A DNA stretch of 43,752 nucleotides from a virus. The position numbers and the translations under genes were made by a program. Positions within the stretch are counted from its first letter, which is position 1. Each line of letters starts with the position of its first letter. Positions 1-7,149 of the stretch are shown one piece after another. Under the pieces are notes generated by a model. That model was not told the origin of the DNA and ran no database searches. It saw only the letters and a program-made list of their open reading frames with translations. The stretch is taken from positions 1 to 43,752 of IMG/VR virus record IMGVR_UViG_3300025225_000065; one strand, written 5' to 3'.

Positions 1-372
1 TTATTTTTTCGCCTTGTAAAACTCGTGATAAAGCTTCATGAGCGCCCGCTTTTCTATTCGCGACACGTAGCTGCGGCTAATTCCCAGCTCCTTGGCGATC
101 TCGCGCTGCGTCCGTTCGTCCGAGTTTTTGCCGTCCAGGCCGAAGCGGCCCCGGATCACTTCTTGCTCCCGTTCGTCCAGGATGTCGAGATTTTGATAGA
201 TTTTGCTTTTCTCGATTTTCAGCTGGACCTTTTCGACGACGTCGTCTGGCTCGCTGCCGAGAATATCTTGCAATGTAATCTCGTTACCTTCTTTATCCGT
301 ACCGATCGGGTCGTGCAAGGAAACGTCCTTGCGGGTTTTTTTCAGCGATCTCAGGTGCATCAAGATTTCCAT
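1..372 (-). pseudogene. sigK: C-terminal half of sporulation sigma factor K (SpoIIIC-like), split by the element
   Basis: This 123-residue open frame is the C-terminal part of mother-cell sigma-K. It begins in region 2/3 ([18 protein letters not shown], then [15 protein letters not shown]) and runs through the region 4 helix-turn-helix ([20 protein letters not shown]), which binds the -35 element. All sigK regions upstream of this point are missing. No Shine-Dalgarno precedes the ATG; the upstream sequence on this strand is element DNA. So this is the distal exon of an interrupted gene, as with spoIIIC in B. subtilis, and not a free-standing gene. It should be expressed only after excision joins it to the N-terminal half, which would lie just beyond 43752 on the same strand. 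The open frame itself is intact. Confidence in the identity is very high; that it is interrupted by this element is inferred from the recombinase at the other end. Confidence 0.95.
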
Positions 373-375
373 TCT
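370..375. other. Left attachment core candidate (CATTCT; AGAATG on the sigK strand)
   Basis: The point where sigma-K homology stops (position 372) lies inside CATTCT. The same six bases recur at 43745-43750 beside the recombinase stop, in similar surroundings (GATTTCCATTCTAA versus TATTTCATTCTGA). Recombination within this core would leave a 43,375-bp circle and join the right flank to the sigK C-terminal half. B. subtilis skin uses the short core AATGA at the equivalent codons, which this resembles. The exact crossover dinucleotide cannot be assigned without the right flank. Confidence 0.6.
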
Positions 376-515
376 AATGTCAACAGAGTTGCTTTGGAGG
401 TATTAAGTTCCTTTTGAAGCTGCCGATTAGCAGTTAAGTAAATCATTTCTTGATGTAATCCGGGTTCGACAGCCTTATTATTATCCTGACCCCCCGTATA
501 CAGTCAGGAGAAGAT

Positions 516-860
516 ATGAAATTAAAGATGATGAGGATAATTGAGGACAATAGAAATGGTAAGGGCCTTCGAGCTGAAGATATGGAAATGGATGATGTTA
601 ATTATATAACCGTAGAACGCTTAAGCAAGTTGAACCACCCTATCCCCGTTTTTCACACTTCCTATGCAAAATTCATTGCACCTACAACTCTCCAAGAAGC
701 AGCCGAAGCTTATGTAGACGATGGAATAAAATATGCCGATAATTCGACGTTAATTAGCGAACAAAGGGTAAAAAAGAGAGAGAAAACCAGAACGGGCCTC
801 CTGATAACCTTCGTGGATGATACGACTGTTGAAGTTGCCAAAAGATCCCGGAAACGCTAA
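516..860 (+). CDS. Small LytTR-like DNA-binding protein (putative)
   Basis: A 114-residue protein with AGGAG five bases before the ATG. The pattern 'DVNYITVE...IPVFHT', a middle helix, 'STLISEQRVKK' and a final beta strand plus 'VAKRSRKR' resembles the compact LytTR domain found alone in many Paenibacillus proteins. LytTR domains bind direct repeats in promoters through beta strands. No receiver domain is present. It is the first gene inside the left end, isolated by a hairpin at 871-893. A role in controlling the element is possible but not shown. The family call is from pattern only. Confidence 0.5.
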   Translation: MKLKMMRIIEDNRNGKGLRAEDMEMDDVNYITVERLSKLNHPIPVFHTSYAKFIAPTTLQEAAEAYVDDGIKYADNSTLISEQRVKKREKTRTGLLITFVDDTTVEVAKRSRKR

Positions 861-870
861 TCCGTCAAGT

Positions 871-897
871 GCAAGTTAGGCATACTAACTTGCTCTT
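871..897 (+). terminator. Hairpin terminator candidate after the LytTR-like gene
   Basis: A perfect 9-bp stem (GCAAGTTAG / CTAACTTGC) with a 5-base loop lies just after the gene. The following CTCTTTCC is only weakly T-rich, so termination strength is uncertain. Confidence 0.5.
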
Positions 898-1020
898 TCC
901 AAATGACACCATTCGACAAAACCATTAGTATTTTCTATGTATAATTGGGTTACTCGACAGATGATGCGCTTACCTACTTCAAGATTTCTTGAAGTTTCTG
1001 CCGGATCGGGGAGAGTTTAA

Positions 1021-1248
1021 TTACCTCTCCTTGCCTGTCGCTCGCTTCCAGGTATACAATTCCTCGGCGTGAACCCCGAGGGCATTGGCTATTGTGACCG
1101 CTGTAGGATATCCCATAACCGTGCGATTGTTAACGTAATCAGATATCTGCGACTCAGGATATCCTGTTACTTCCGATAACCACTTTTGGGATAGTTTGCG
1201 ACCATACAGAATCGAGCGAAGCAGGCACCGATCGGGCGTAACCCGCAT
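1021..1248 (-). CDS. Xre-family helix-turn-helix regulator
   Basis: A 75-residue single-domain Cro/CI-type protein. The helix-turn-helix is in 'KLSQKWLSEVTGYPESQISDYVNNRT'. It has a good Shine-Dalgarno (AAAGGAG, 7 bases before the ATG). It is transcribed leftward, away from the gene at 1348, and the region between them carries a promoter and a LexA-like box. It has no dimerisation or protease domain, so it is probably a small accessory repressor of the lysogeny region. The stretch 861-1020 before its stop codon contains no gene I can support. Confidence 0.8.
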   Translation of the reverse strand: MRVTPDRCLLRSILYGRKLSQKWLSEVTGYPESQISDYVNNRTVMGYPTAVTIANALGVHAEELYTWKRATGKER

Positions 1249-1287
1249 CGATCTGCTCCTTTTTTTCCAACGTTGCCTATTCAGCTA

Positions 1288-1315
1288 TTGAAATGCAAAC
1301 ATGCGTTCGTATAAA
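1288..1315 (+). promoter_or_regulatory. Sigma-A-type promoter upstream of the 1348 gene
   Basis: TTGAAA (1288-1293), 16 bases, TATAAA (1310-1315). The spacer contains a near-LexA site (AAAC-ATGC-GTTC, 1297-1308). An inverted repeat CGTTCG (1304-1309) / CGAACG (1330-1335) brackets the -10 region and could be a second operator. Confidence 0.5.
1297..1308. promoter_or_regulatory. LexA-like box (one mismatch)
   Basis: AAAC-ATGC-GTTC differs by one base from the Gram-positive LexA core GAAC-N4-GTTC. It has the same central ATGC as the perfect box at 41844-41855. It overlaps the promoter spacer, where binding would block transcription. Confidence 0.35.
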
Positions 1316-1347
1316 ATGTACATAATAGCCGAACGGTGGTGTTTCAT

Positions 1348-1524
1348 TTGTCGAACAAGATCAGCTTTTCCATAACCCGTGAAACTCTAACCATGATTGG
1401 CGTGGACCCTGAGGATGCCATTAGTTATCTCGAGAACAAGAAAGCTATTGATATGAATCCAAATCATGTAATGGCCCTGCACAAATTAAAAAACAAGACA
1501 CTTACGGCTTTTTCGAAGAATTGA
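1348..1524 (+). CDS. Small hypothetical protein
   Basis: An open frame of about 58 residues. I favour TTG at 1348, which has GGTGG eight bases upstream, over GTG at 1336, which overlaps that motif. The product is polar with no domain I recognise. Its end overlaps the convergent repressor gene by about 23 bases. It sits behind the promoter at 1288-1315. Low confidence that it is real. Confidence 0.4.
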   Translation: MSNKISFSITRETLTMIGVDPEDAISYLENKKAIDMNPNHVMALHKLKNKTLTAFSKN

Positions 1525-1912
1525 TTAACCTCTTTGCCCGAACAAACGCAATAAATTCATGCACTTCTTCTTCAGACAATAAAATGTTGTCTACTTTAAA
1601 GTTCATTTTTTCCATGATTTCTTCATCTGTTAATTCTGCATCCAGATATTCTGTAAGTAAGTCCGCTGCTTCCCTATCTCCACTATCATCCTTATCTATA
1701 TATCCCGATACCCTCATGAGTTCTTCATATTCAACACCTAGAGGCCTGGATAGTTTTTTAAGTATGTCCGGAGAGGGAATGCCGCGTTCTCCTCGTTCGA
1801 TCTGTGAGATATAAGCATTAGAAACTTCGGAGTATAATTCCAATTGCCTGATCGTCATCTTTTTGTTCTTCCTAAGTTGTTTGAGATATTCCCCAAACTC
1901 GCGTGCTTCCAA
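1502..1912 (-). CDS. Phage repressor, Xre/CI-like
   Basis: 136 residues. An N-terminal Xre helix-turn-helix ('MTIRQLELYSEVSNAYISQIERGERG', about residues 19-45) is followed by an acidic C-terminal region that probably mediates oligomerisation. There is no LexA-type Ser-Lys peptidase, so induction would need an antirepressor or another route rather than RecA-driven self-cleavage. It starts with TTG at 1912 after AGGAGGCG. AATTGTTATC at 1911-1920, half of the operator seen at 2025-2040, overlaps its start, which suggests autoregulation. It is transcribed divergently from the Cro-like gene at 2058, the usual lysogeny-switch arrangement. Confidence 0.85.
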   Translation of the reverse strand: MEAREFGEYLKQLRKNKKMTIRQLELYSEVSNAYISQIERGERGIPSPDILKKLSRPLGVEYEELMRVSGYIDKDDSGDREAADLLTEYLDAELTDEEIMEKMNFKVDNILLSEEEVHEFIAFVRAKRLINSSKKP

Positions 1913-1981
1913 TTGTTATCGCCTCCTGAAGCAATTATATACATTTGCAAACAAAGTGAGTCATATGTATTAAAATACTGC

Positions 1982-2010
1982 TTGCAATTGCAGATTTATT
2001 GGTTTATATT
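1982..2010 (+). promoter_or_regulatory. Rightward early promoter (PR-like)
   Basis: TTGCAA (1982-1987), a 17-base spacer, TATATT (2005-2010). It points at the Cro-like gene. The palindromic operator at 2025-2040 lies just after the expected start of transcription, so a bound repressor would block initiation or early elongation. Confidence 0.6.
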
Positions 2011-2024
2011 GATTGCATAAGCAA

Positions 2025-2040
2025 GATAACAATTGTTATC
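2025..2040. promoter_or_regulatory. Palindromic operator O1 (GATAAC-AATT-GTTATC)
   Basis: A perfect 16-bp palindrome between the early promoter and the Cro-like start codon. Its half AATTGTTATC recurs at 1911-1920. Arms of the same sequence recur at 2268-2283. The likely ligands are the two Xre proteins flanking it. Confidence 0.7.
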
Positions 2041-2057
2041 AGAAAGGAGGACTTCAC

Positions 2058-2303
2058 ATGGTTATAAAGCTTAAAGACAAGTCCAATCTCGAAAAAATGT
2101 TGCTTGTCAAAGGTTTCTCTAAGCGCAGTTTTTCAAAAAAAGTTGGCATTTCAAATCCCTTTTTCGTTCAAATCTCCAATGGAGATCGTAATCCTGGCCC
2201 CAAGATTGCAAAGAAGATTTGCGAAGGATTAGAAGTTGAATTCGATGAAATTTTTTTTGTTCATCAAGATAACAAAAGTTATCAAAACAAAAATTCTGCT
2301 TAA
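2058..2303 (+). CDS. Cro-like Xre helix-turn-helix protein
   Basis: 81 residues from the ATG at 2058, which follows AAAGGAGG by 7 bases. Upstream in-frame codons lie within the operator, so the longer form is unlikely. The helix-turn-helix is 'FSKRSFSKKVGISNPFFVQISNGDRNPGPKIAKKI'. The protein is essentially one DNA-binding domain, as expected of a Cro analogue opposing the 1502-1912 repressor. A second operator (2268-2283) lies inside its 3' end, so downstream genes could be controlled separately. Confidence 0.8.
   Translation: MVIKLKDKSNLEKMLLVKGFSKRSFSKKVGISNPFFVQISNGDRNPGPKIAKKICEGLEVEFDEIFFVHQDNKSYQNKNSA
2268..2283. promoter_or_regulatory. Operator O2 (GATAAC-AAAA-GTTATC) inside the Cro-like gene
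   Basis: It has the same two 6-base arms and the same 4-base gap as O1, 243 bp downstream. It lies inside the 3' end of the Cro-like coding sequence, 62 bp before the antirepressor start. It may allow looping or roadblock control. Confidence 0.6.
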
Positions 2304-2344
2304 GACAACCAAATTATACCTTCAAACCGAAAGGAGCGAAACAA

Positions 2345-3091
2345 ATGAATCAATTGTTCAACTTCAATGGAAATGAAGTACGAGTCGTTCTGAAAGATGG
2401 CGATCCATGGTTCGTTGCAAAAGACGTATGTACTGTGCTTGAACTCAGTAACCCAACCATGGCTATCCAACGACTTGATGAAGACGAGGTGACTAAGTTC
2501 AACTTAGGCGGCTTGCAAGGTGAAGCGAACGCAGTTAATGAATCGGGTCTTTACTCCTTGGTACTCGGGAGCAGAAAACCAGAAGCCAGAGCCTTCAAGA
2601 AATGGATCACAAGCGAAGTCATCCCCACGATCCGTAAACATGGCGCATACATGACACCAGAGACCATTGAACGAACCCTGATGAATCCGGACTTCATTAT
2701 CGGACTCGCTGGGCAGCTCAAAGCCGAGCAAACAGCACGTCAACAGGCCGAGAAGATGCTGGAGGAACAGAAGCACTTCGTACACTTTGCAAAGTCACTC
2801 CAAATTTCGGAAGACTCCATCCTCGTAGCTGATTTAGCAAAGCTGCTGAAACAGAACGGAATCGATATCGGTGAGCGTAGACTTTTCGCGCAACTTCGTG
2901 AAGAAGGCTATCTGATCAAGAGTGGATCGGAATACAACATGCCAACGCAACGTTCGATGGATCTCAAGATCATGGAAATCAGAATCGGACACAGAGGTGG
3001 TTCAGACGGAACCATTCGGATCACCAGGACGCCGAAGATCACAGGCAAGGGTCAGATTTACTTCATCAATAAGTACAAGAAATCTGCTTAA
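2345..3091 (+). CDS. Phage antirepressor, BRO-N plus KilAC (ANT) domains
   Basis: 248 residues. The N-terminal BRO-N domain (about 1-105) has the hallmark 'DPWFVAKDVCTVLEL' and 'NESGLYSLVLGSRKPEARAF' segments. A short coiled linker rich in Q/E/A follows (about 120-145). The C-terminal KilAC/ANT domain (about 145-245) includes 'LAKLLKQNGIDIGERRLF' and 'GQIYFINKY'. Such proteins counter or bypass the prophage repressor during induction. It has a good Shine-Dalgarno (AAAGGAG) and follows the Cro-like gene directly. Because the repressor lacks a peptidase domain, this protein is the best candidate for the induction trigger. Confidence 0.9.
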   Translation: MNQLFNFNGNEVRVVLKDGDPWFVAKDVCTVLELSNPTMAIQRLDEDEVTKFNLGGLQGEANAVNESGLYSLVLGSRKPEARAFKKWITSEVIPTIRKHGAYMTPETIERTLMNPDFIIGLAGQLKAEQTARQQAEKMLEEQKHFVHFAKSLQISEDSILVADLAKLLKQNGIDIGERRLFAQLREEGYLIKSGSEYNMPTQRSMDLKIMEIRIGHRGGSDGTIRITRTPKITGKGQIYFINKYKKSA

Positions 3092-3103
3092 GGAGTCCCG
3101 ACC

Positions 3104-3244
3104 ATGAGAACATTCAACTTTATCAAAGGCGAAAACTTCGAATACGCCCTTCAACAAGCGCAAAAGTCTCTGGTCAAAACAATCCTTAGCAAACCGGAGG
3201 TAATCCATGAAAACAAATCCGATTCCCGGACCACAGTTGCATAA
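3104..3244 (+). CDS. Small hypothetical protein (46 aa)
   Basis: The ATG is preceded by AAGGAG. The product begins MRTFNFIKGENFEYALQ and has no known domain. The next gene starts inside it in another frame with its own ribosome site. It sits in the early operon just after the antirepressor. Confidence 0.5.
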   Translation: MRTFNFIKGENFEYALQQAQKSLVKTILSKPEVIHENKSDSRTTVA

Positions 3245-3320
3245 GAAAACGTCTGAACAGCTTCGCAAACTGGCCGAGAAGAACAAACAAACCAAGGTAC
3301 GCAAGGCAGCCAATAAGTAA
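3207..3320 (+). CDS. Small basic hypothetical protein (37 aa)
   Basis: The ATG follows GGAGG by 6 bases. The product is lysine-rich (KKTSEQLRKLAEKNKQTKVR). It overlaps the previous gene in a different frame, and its TAA overlaps the ATG of the next gene (TAATG), so translation is coupled. Confidence 0.5.
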   Translation: MKTNPIPGPQLHKKTSEQLRKLAEKNKQTKVRKAANK

Positions 3321-3574
3321 TGTGTTGCACGGAGGAAGAAGAAGCCGCAATAGACAGCATGATAAAAGCCTTTCGTGAACGCAATCGAATGACGCTTAAA
3401 CAACTTATGGAGGTGGACAGCATGAACCTTGATAGATTCGCTTACGGACGAAAAGACCCGCAGGACGTGCTTGTGCCGGTAGCAGAAGAAAGGCCTTACC
3501 TTTATCGGTCGCAGAAGCAAGAGGAGCTTATGAAGAAAATTGATCCCGAATGGAGGCCCCAAGACGATGAATGA
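3320..3574 (+). CDS. Hypothetical early protein (84 aa)
   Basis: It starts at an ATG overlapping the previous stop codon. It is charged, with a helix-rich N-terminus ('EEEEAAIDSMIKAFRERNRMTLKQL'). No domain is recognised. It is part of a tightly packed early operon. Confidence 0.55.
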   Translation: MCCTEEEEAAIDSMIKAFRERNRMTLKQLMEVDSMNLDRFAYGRKDPQDVLVPVAEERPYLYRSQKQEELMKKIDPEWRPQDDE

Positions 3575-3785
3575 GTTCGATAAGAAGGCTGAGATTTACG
3601 ATCGGTTGTTCAAACTTTGTTACGCGGTAGTTCAGGCGCATAAGACTGATTCTTTCGAGGACTTCCTTGCTCTGAGGGACATCGTGAAAGTGGATGGACT
3701 GGAGGCGTTCCGTGACCTGGAGAGCTTGGTTAACGACCTTATCTCCGCCGAGAATCCGCACGAACAAGCGAGGGAAGCAGCATGA
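3567..3785 (+). CDS. Hypothetical helical protein (72 aa)
   Basis: The ATG at 3567 follows GGAGG by 11 bases and overlaps the end of the previous gene. It is acidic and alpha-helical throughout, with no recognised family. Its stop overlaps the next start (ATGA). Confidence 0.55.
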   Translation: MNEFDKKAEIYDRLFKLCYAVVQAHKTDSFEDFLALRDIVKVDGLEAFRDLESLVNDLISAENPHEQAREAA

Positions 3786-3937
3786 CGAACATCGTCCTTC
3801 TCGCCAAGCATTCAACTAGCCGTCGCATGTTTATCTGGCTGGCCCGTAAACGTCGGGATCAATGGCGGAAGGAGTGGGAGAAATGGTCCTTCAAGTCGTC
3901 GAGTCCGTCGCAAGCGAACACAAAATTAGCCAGTTGA
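3782..3937 (+). CDS. Small basic hypothetical protein (51 aa)
   Basis: It starts at the ATGA overlap with the preceding gene. It is Arg/Lys/Trp-rich (RKRRDQWRKEWEKW) and may bind nucleic acid (inference). The next gene lies partly inside it in another frame. Confidence 0.4.
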   Translation: MTNIVLLAKHSTSRRMFIWLARKRRDQWRKEWEKWSFKSSSPSQANTKLAS

Positions 3938-4020
3938 GAGCAGCCGTCCTTATCTTTGACCTTCTTACAGACATAAAAAAAGCCGCCCAAGATAGAGCGG
4001 ATAAGAAAAGAGATTACTGA
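3883..4020 (+). CDS. Small hypothetical protein (45 aa)
   Basis: The ATG has AGGAG upstream. The 45-residue product looks helical (VVESVASEHKISQLRAAV). It overlaps the 3782-3937 frame by 55 bases; one of the two may be spurious, but both have plausible initiation signals. Confidence 0.4.
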   Translation: MVLQVVESVASEHKISQLRAAVLIFDLLTDIKKAAQDRADKKRDY

Positions 4021-4049
4021 TATCTTACCACGAATCGGAGGATTTAAAT

Positions 4050-4922
4050 ATGGAAACATCCATCGACACATACATGCAGCCGCCACAGGTGGCTAAGAGC
4101 GTCACCACGGAGGCCATGATCAGCCGTCAGGCGCAAGAAGTTCAGGCGGCTATGATTATCGCCAAACGGTTTCCTCGGGACGAATACGCGGCTTATAACC
4201 GCATCATGACGGCCTGCACTCGCAAGAACCTCGCAGAAAGCTCCATGTACCAATTTCCACGCGGTGCGGAGAAAGTATCCGGCCCCTCAATCCGCCTTGC
4301 CGAAGTACTCGCGCAGTGCTGGGGAAACATCGACTTCGGCGTCATGGAGTTAGAGCAGCGGCCCGGCGAATCTACGGCGATGTCGTACGCATGGGATCTC
4401 GAAACGAACGTACGGCAGACGAAGATTTTCACGGTCAAGCATGAGCGCAAGGCCAAAGGTTCCATCGTTAAGCTTACCGATCCCCGCGATATATACGAAC
4501 TGGTCGCCAATAATGGCGCTCGCCGCGTTCGTGCCTGCATCCTCGGCATCATCCCCGGAGACATCGTAGACAAGGCTGTAGAGAAGTGCCAGCAGACGTT
4601 GCTAGGTGATACCTCGGAGCCTCTTGCAGACCGTCTGAAGGTCGTCGTAGCGGCCTTTGACAAGGAATACAAGGTCAGTATCGAGCAGATCGAAGAACAC
4701 TTCGGATATAAGATCACGGCATTCACCGAACATGACCTTGTGAAGCTGAAAAAGATCGGAATGTCGCTTCGTGACGGCATGGCTAAGCGAGAGGATTACT
4801 TCAAATTTGCTTCTCCTGTGAAGGAGACAAAGTCCGATGTCCTCGAAGGCTTCGAAGAATTCCTGAATGGAAAGAAAGACGGTGAAGAGAGTGATCCTAA
4901 CCAAGGAGAATTACCATTCTAA
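4050..4922 (+). CDS. Phage recombination protein, putative single-strand annealing protein
   Basis: 290 residues, starting at an ATG after GGAGG. I recognise this phage family by 'IRLAEVLAQCWGNIDFGV', 'STAMSYAWDLETN' and 'NNGARRVRACILGIIPGD'. Members regularly sit beside a DUF3799 nuclease, as here, which suggests an annealase/exonuclease pair like RecT/RecE or Bet/Exo. The C-terminus ends in acidic residues then GELPF, closely resembling the SSB C-terminal peptide (DDDLPF type) that docks recombination proteins. The next gene starts inside its 3' end. The annealing function is inferred from context and fold resemblance. Confidence 0.65.
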   Translation: METSIDTYMQPPQVAKSVTTEAMISRQAQEVQAAMIIAKRFPRDEYAAYNRIMTACTRKNLAESSMYQFPRGAEKVSGPSIRLAEVLAQCWGNIDFGVMELEQRPGESTAMSYAWDLETNVRQTKIFTVKHERKAKGSIVKLTDPRDIYELVANNGARRVRACILGIIPGDIVDKAVEKCQQTLLGDTSEPLADRLKVVVAAFDKEYKVSIEQIEEHFGYKITAFTEHDLVKLKKIGMSLRDGMAKREDYFKFASPVKETKSDVLEGFEEFLNGKKDGEESDPNQGELPF

Positions 4923-5673
4923 CGAGGCGAACAGGGTGTACATGAGCAACAGCCAGTACAAGGACTTCCTTTCCTGCGAGGCTGCGGCCATGGCGAAGAT
5001 CCGAGGGGAGTTCATCACCCCTCAAAACGACGCCTGCCTGATCGGATCGTATGTGCACGCTTGGCTTGAGGGCGCGATTGACGAGTTCAAGGAGCAGACG
5101 CCGGAGCTTTTCAAGAACAACGGCCAGTTATACGCCAAGTATGAAGTAGCTGACCGGATGATTGAGACACTTCGTTCGGACAAGCTCGTTCAGTACATCT
5201 TCCAGGGACAGAAGGAAGTCATCATGACCGCTGAAATGTTTGGCGCTCCCTGGAAAGTGCGGTTCGACGTCTATCAACCCGGTAAGAAGATCGTTGACCT
5301 CAAGACGGTACAGGACATACGCAAGAAAATCTACACGCCATTATACGGCTATACAAGCTTCGTAGAGGCGTACGAATACATCCGGCAGTTTGCTATCTAT
5401 CTTGAGGTTGAGCGCCGTGTAACAGGTGCAGAGGCATGGCTAGAGCGGTTCCTTGTGGCAGTCTCCAAGGAAGAGGAGCCAGACAAGGAAATCATCACGA
5501 TTGATAACGAGCGCCTGCAGATTGAACTTGATCTGGTCGAGAACAACATGCCTCGTATCATCGCGGTTAAATCGGGTTTCGAGCAACCGAAGCGATGCGA
5601 AGTCTGCAAGTACTGCCGGCGCACGAAGAAGCTAACCGGCGTCGTACATTTCTCAGAACTGGTTGTATCTTAG
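4891..5673 (+). CDS. DUF3799 PD-(D/E)XK nuclease, RecE-like exonuclease partner
   Basis: 260 residues from GTG at 4891; an ATG at 4867 would add eight residues. I chose 4891 because the family typically begins 'LTKENYHS...EANRVYMSNSQYKDF'. The catalytic core is visible as 'RFDVYQPGKKIVDLKT' (D...D-x-K of the PD-(D/E)XK fold). A C-terminal cysteine cluster (CEVCKYC) may bind an Fe-S or zinc centre. It overlaps the preceding annealing-protein candidate by about 30 bases, so the two are translated together and probably process double-strand ends for phage recombination. Confidence 0.75.
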   Translation: MILTKENYHSNEANRVYMSNSQYKDFLSCEAAAMAKIRGEFITPQNDACLIGSYVHAWLEGAIDEFKEQTPELFKNNGQLYAKYEVADRMIETLRSDKLVQYIFQGQKEVIMTAEMFGAPWKVRFDVYQPGKKIVDLKTVQDIRKKIYTPLYGYTSFVEAYEYIRQFAIYLEVERRVTGAEAWLERFLVAVSKEEEPDKEIITIDNERLQIELDLVENNMPRIIAVKSGFEQPKRCEVCKYCRRTKKLTGVVHFSELVVS

Positions 5674-5718
5674 CCCCCCAATAAAGGCGCTAATAGCGCA
5701 TAAGGAGATAGACAGGAT

Positions 5719-6378
5719 ATGAGTTACTACGACGGCGACTTTTACTACGAGCCGAGCGAATTCGATAGGCAGGTCGATGAGTTCAAAGCCTCGCTGCTCA
5801 AATCGGTCAAAGAGGAATATGTTGCCGAGATGGAACAGCTTCGTGCTGAGAACGCCGATCTCCAAAAGGTTAAACGGGATTGGGAAAGCATCCAAGCGGA
5901 ATATGCTTCAAGGCATCGTCAGCTTGAGTACGAGAAGTCCCAACTTGAAAGCAAGGTAAGGAGTGCTCGCCTTGTCGACTTGCTGAAAGATCGTGAAGTC
6001 ACGATGTTTGACGTGACATGGAAATATGAAAAAGGTCCGAAATGCGATAAGTGCAATGAACGCCGGCACATCGAATTCACCAGTCCATCAGGGAAACTTA
6101 TGAGCGAAGAGTGCGAATGTGCCAAATCGATAAGCGTTTCAATCCCTCGGAAGAATGTGCTTTCTGAGATGAGCAACAGATATGGCGATGTGACGGCTTG
6201 GTACAAGCCTTACGAACGTGACGATGGCATGACACTTCACACGAGCAACGTTTTGAAACAAGTGTGCGACGCCACCACGCCATTCGAAAGCATCGAGAAG
6301 TACGGGGCGTTTTTCCGAACACTTGAAGATTGCCAAGCATATTGCGACTGGCTGAACGCAAAGGCAGCCGAATCCTGA
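5719..6378 (+). CDS. Coiled-coil protein with a cysteine motif
   Basis: 219 residues, ATG with AAGGAG upstream. Residues about 20-90 form a long coiled coil (VAEMEQLRAENADLQKVK). A likely zinc site follows (CDKCNERRHIEF, then EECEC). The last third has no recognised family. It lies in the recombination operon between the nuclease and another cysteine-rich protein. Role unknown. Confidence 0.65.
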   Translation: MSYYDGDFYYEPSEFDRQVDEFKASLLKSVKEEYVAEMEQLRAENADLQKVKRDWESIQAEYASRHRQLEYEKSQLESKVRSARLVDLLKDREVTMFDVTWKYEKGPKCDKCNERRHIEFTSPSGKLMSEECECAKSISVSIPRKNVLSEMSNRYGDVTAWYKPYERDDGMTLHTSNVLKQVCDATTPFESIEKYGAFFRTLEDCQAYCDWLNAKAAES

Positions 6379-6416
6379 TTTAACCCCCCAACACATCCAT
6401 AAAGGGAGATAGAGAT

Positions 6417-6701
6417 ATGCTCGAAGTTTGTGAGAAGCAATGCGACCAATGCCTATTCAGCAAGAACAAAATCGTTTCCGACTCCCGGCGCAAATCTTTG
6501 CTGTCTGAAATCAAGCGAGAGCAGAGCATGTTCGAATGCCACAAAGCGACCATCGCCGGTAAGAACACGTGCTGCAAAGGTTTCTACGATACGATGGGGC
6601 ATCATTCACAGATGATCAGGATTGCTCAACGGCTAGGCGCGGTCAAGTTCGTGGAGATTCCTACGGCCCCGACACCGCCAAGTCATCCAGCACCTCTTTA
6701 A
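6417..6701 (+). CDS. Small cysteine-rich phage protein
   Basis: 94 residues, ATG after GGGAG. It has a CxxxCDQC motif at the N-terminus, then FECH and TCCKGFYDT, and IRIAQRLGAVKFVE near the end. Similar small cysteine-rich proteins occur in replication and recombination regions of unrelated phages. Five or more conserved Cys/His residues suggest a metal centre. The Pro-rich tail overlaps the end of a minus-strand frame. Confidence 0.65.
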   Translation: MLEVCEKQCDQCLFSKNKIVSDSRRKSLLSEIKREQSMFECHKATIAGKNTCCKGFYDTMGHHSQMIRIAQRLGAVKFVEIPTAPTPPSHPAPL

Positions 6702-6828
6702 ACGCCAATACCTCCACCCTCATCACATCAGCAGGGATATGACGGGCGATCAAAAAGCGCTCAAAGCGTCGGACAAGGTCGCCCGATCCATCATATTGAC
6801 TGCAAAAGAGATAGGCTAATTCGCTCAT
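6661..6828 (-). CDS. Possible small minus-strand gene (55 aa)
   Basis: From the ATG at 6828, with GAGGTG eight bases upstream on the minus strand, a 55-codon frame runs against its neighbours. It fills most of the otherwise empty 6702-6867 gap and overlaps the end of the plus-strand gene by 41 bases. The product looks protein-like (FERFLIARHIPADVMRVEVL) but has no known family. Confidence 0.4.
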   Translation of the reverse strand: MSELAYLFCSQYDGSGDLVRRFERFLIARHIPADVMRVEVLAFKEVLDDLAVSGP

Positions 6829-6867
6829 ATGTATGCACCTCAAATATTCCACGAATGGAGAATGAAC

Positions 6868-7149
6868 ATGAAAAACAAATTGACGATGTGGTTCGATTCG
6901 AGCAAGGCGCAAGAGGTACAGGATGCCATCAAGAAGGAACTACACCAGCAATACGGACTGACCGAAGCGGACTTCACTGCGACTGATTATGGATACTCGT
7001 TCATGTACGACGACGATACGAACGGCGAGATTGAAATCTGTTTCTACAAGGAACTCGGCGCATTTAGAGTCGAGGTAAACGGGACTTGGGCGATTGAGGT
7101 CATCACGATATACAACGATATTCTTCCTGATTACAACCAATCCGCCTAA
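6868..7149 (+). CDS. Hypothetical acidic protein (93 aa)
   Basis: I chose the ATG at 6868, with GGAG seven bases upstream; ATG 6862 is too close to it. A helical N-terminus is followed by a beta-rich acidic part (SFMYDDDTNGEIEICFY). No family recognised. It is the last gene of the early block; 7150-7293 holds only a LexA-like site and no gene. Confidence 0.6.
   Translation: MKNKLTMWFDSSKAQEVQDAIKKELHQQYGLTEADFTATDYGYSFMYDDDTNGEIEICFYKELGAFRVEVNGTWAIEVITIYNDILPDYNQSA

Noticed and set aside
25-417. Plus-strand open frames opposite the sigma-K half
   Set aside because: They are antisense shadows of a well-conserved gene and have no ribosome site.
3002-3562. Long minus-strand frame (186 codons) opposite early small genes
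   Set aside because: It runs antisense through several genes with good ribosome sites, has a biased low-quality composition, and no start signal.
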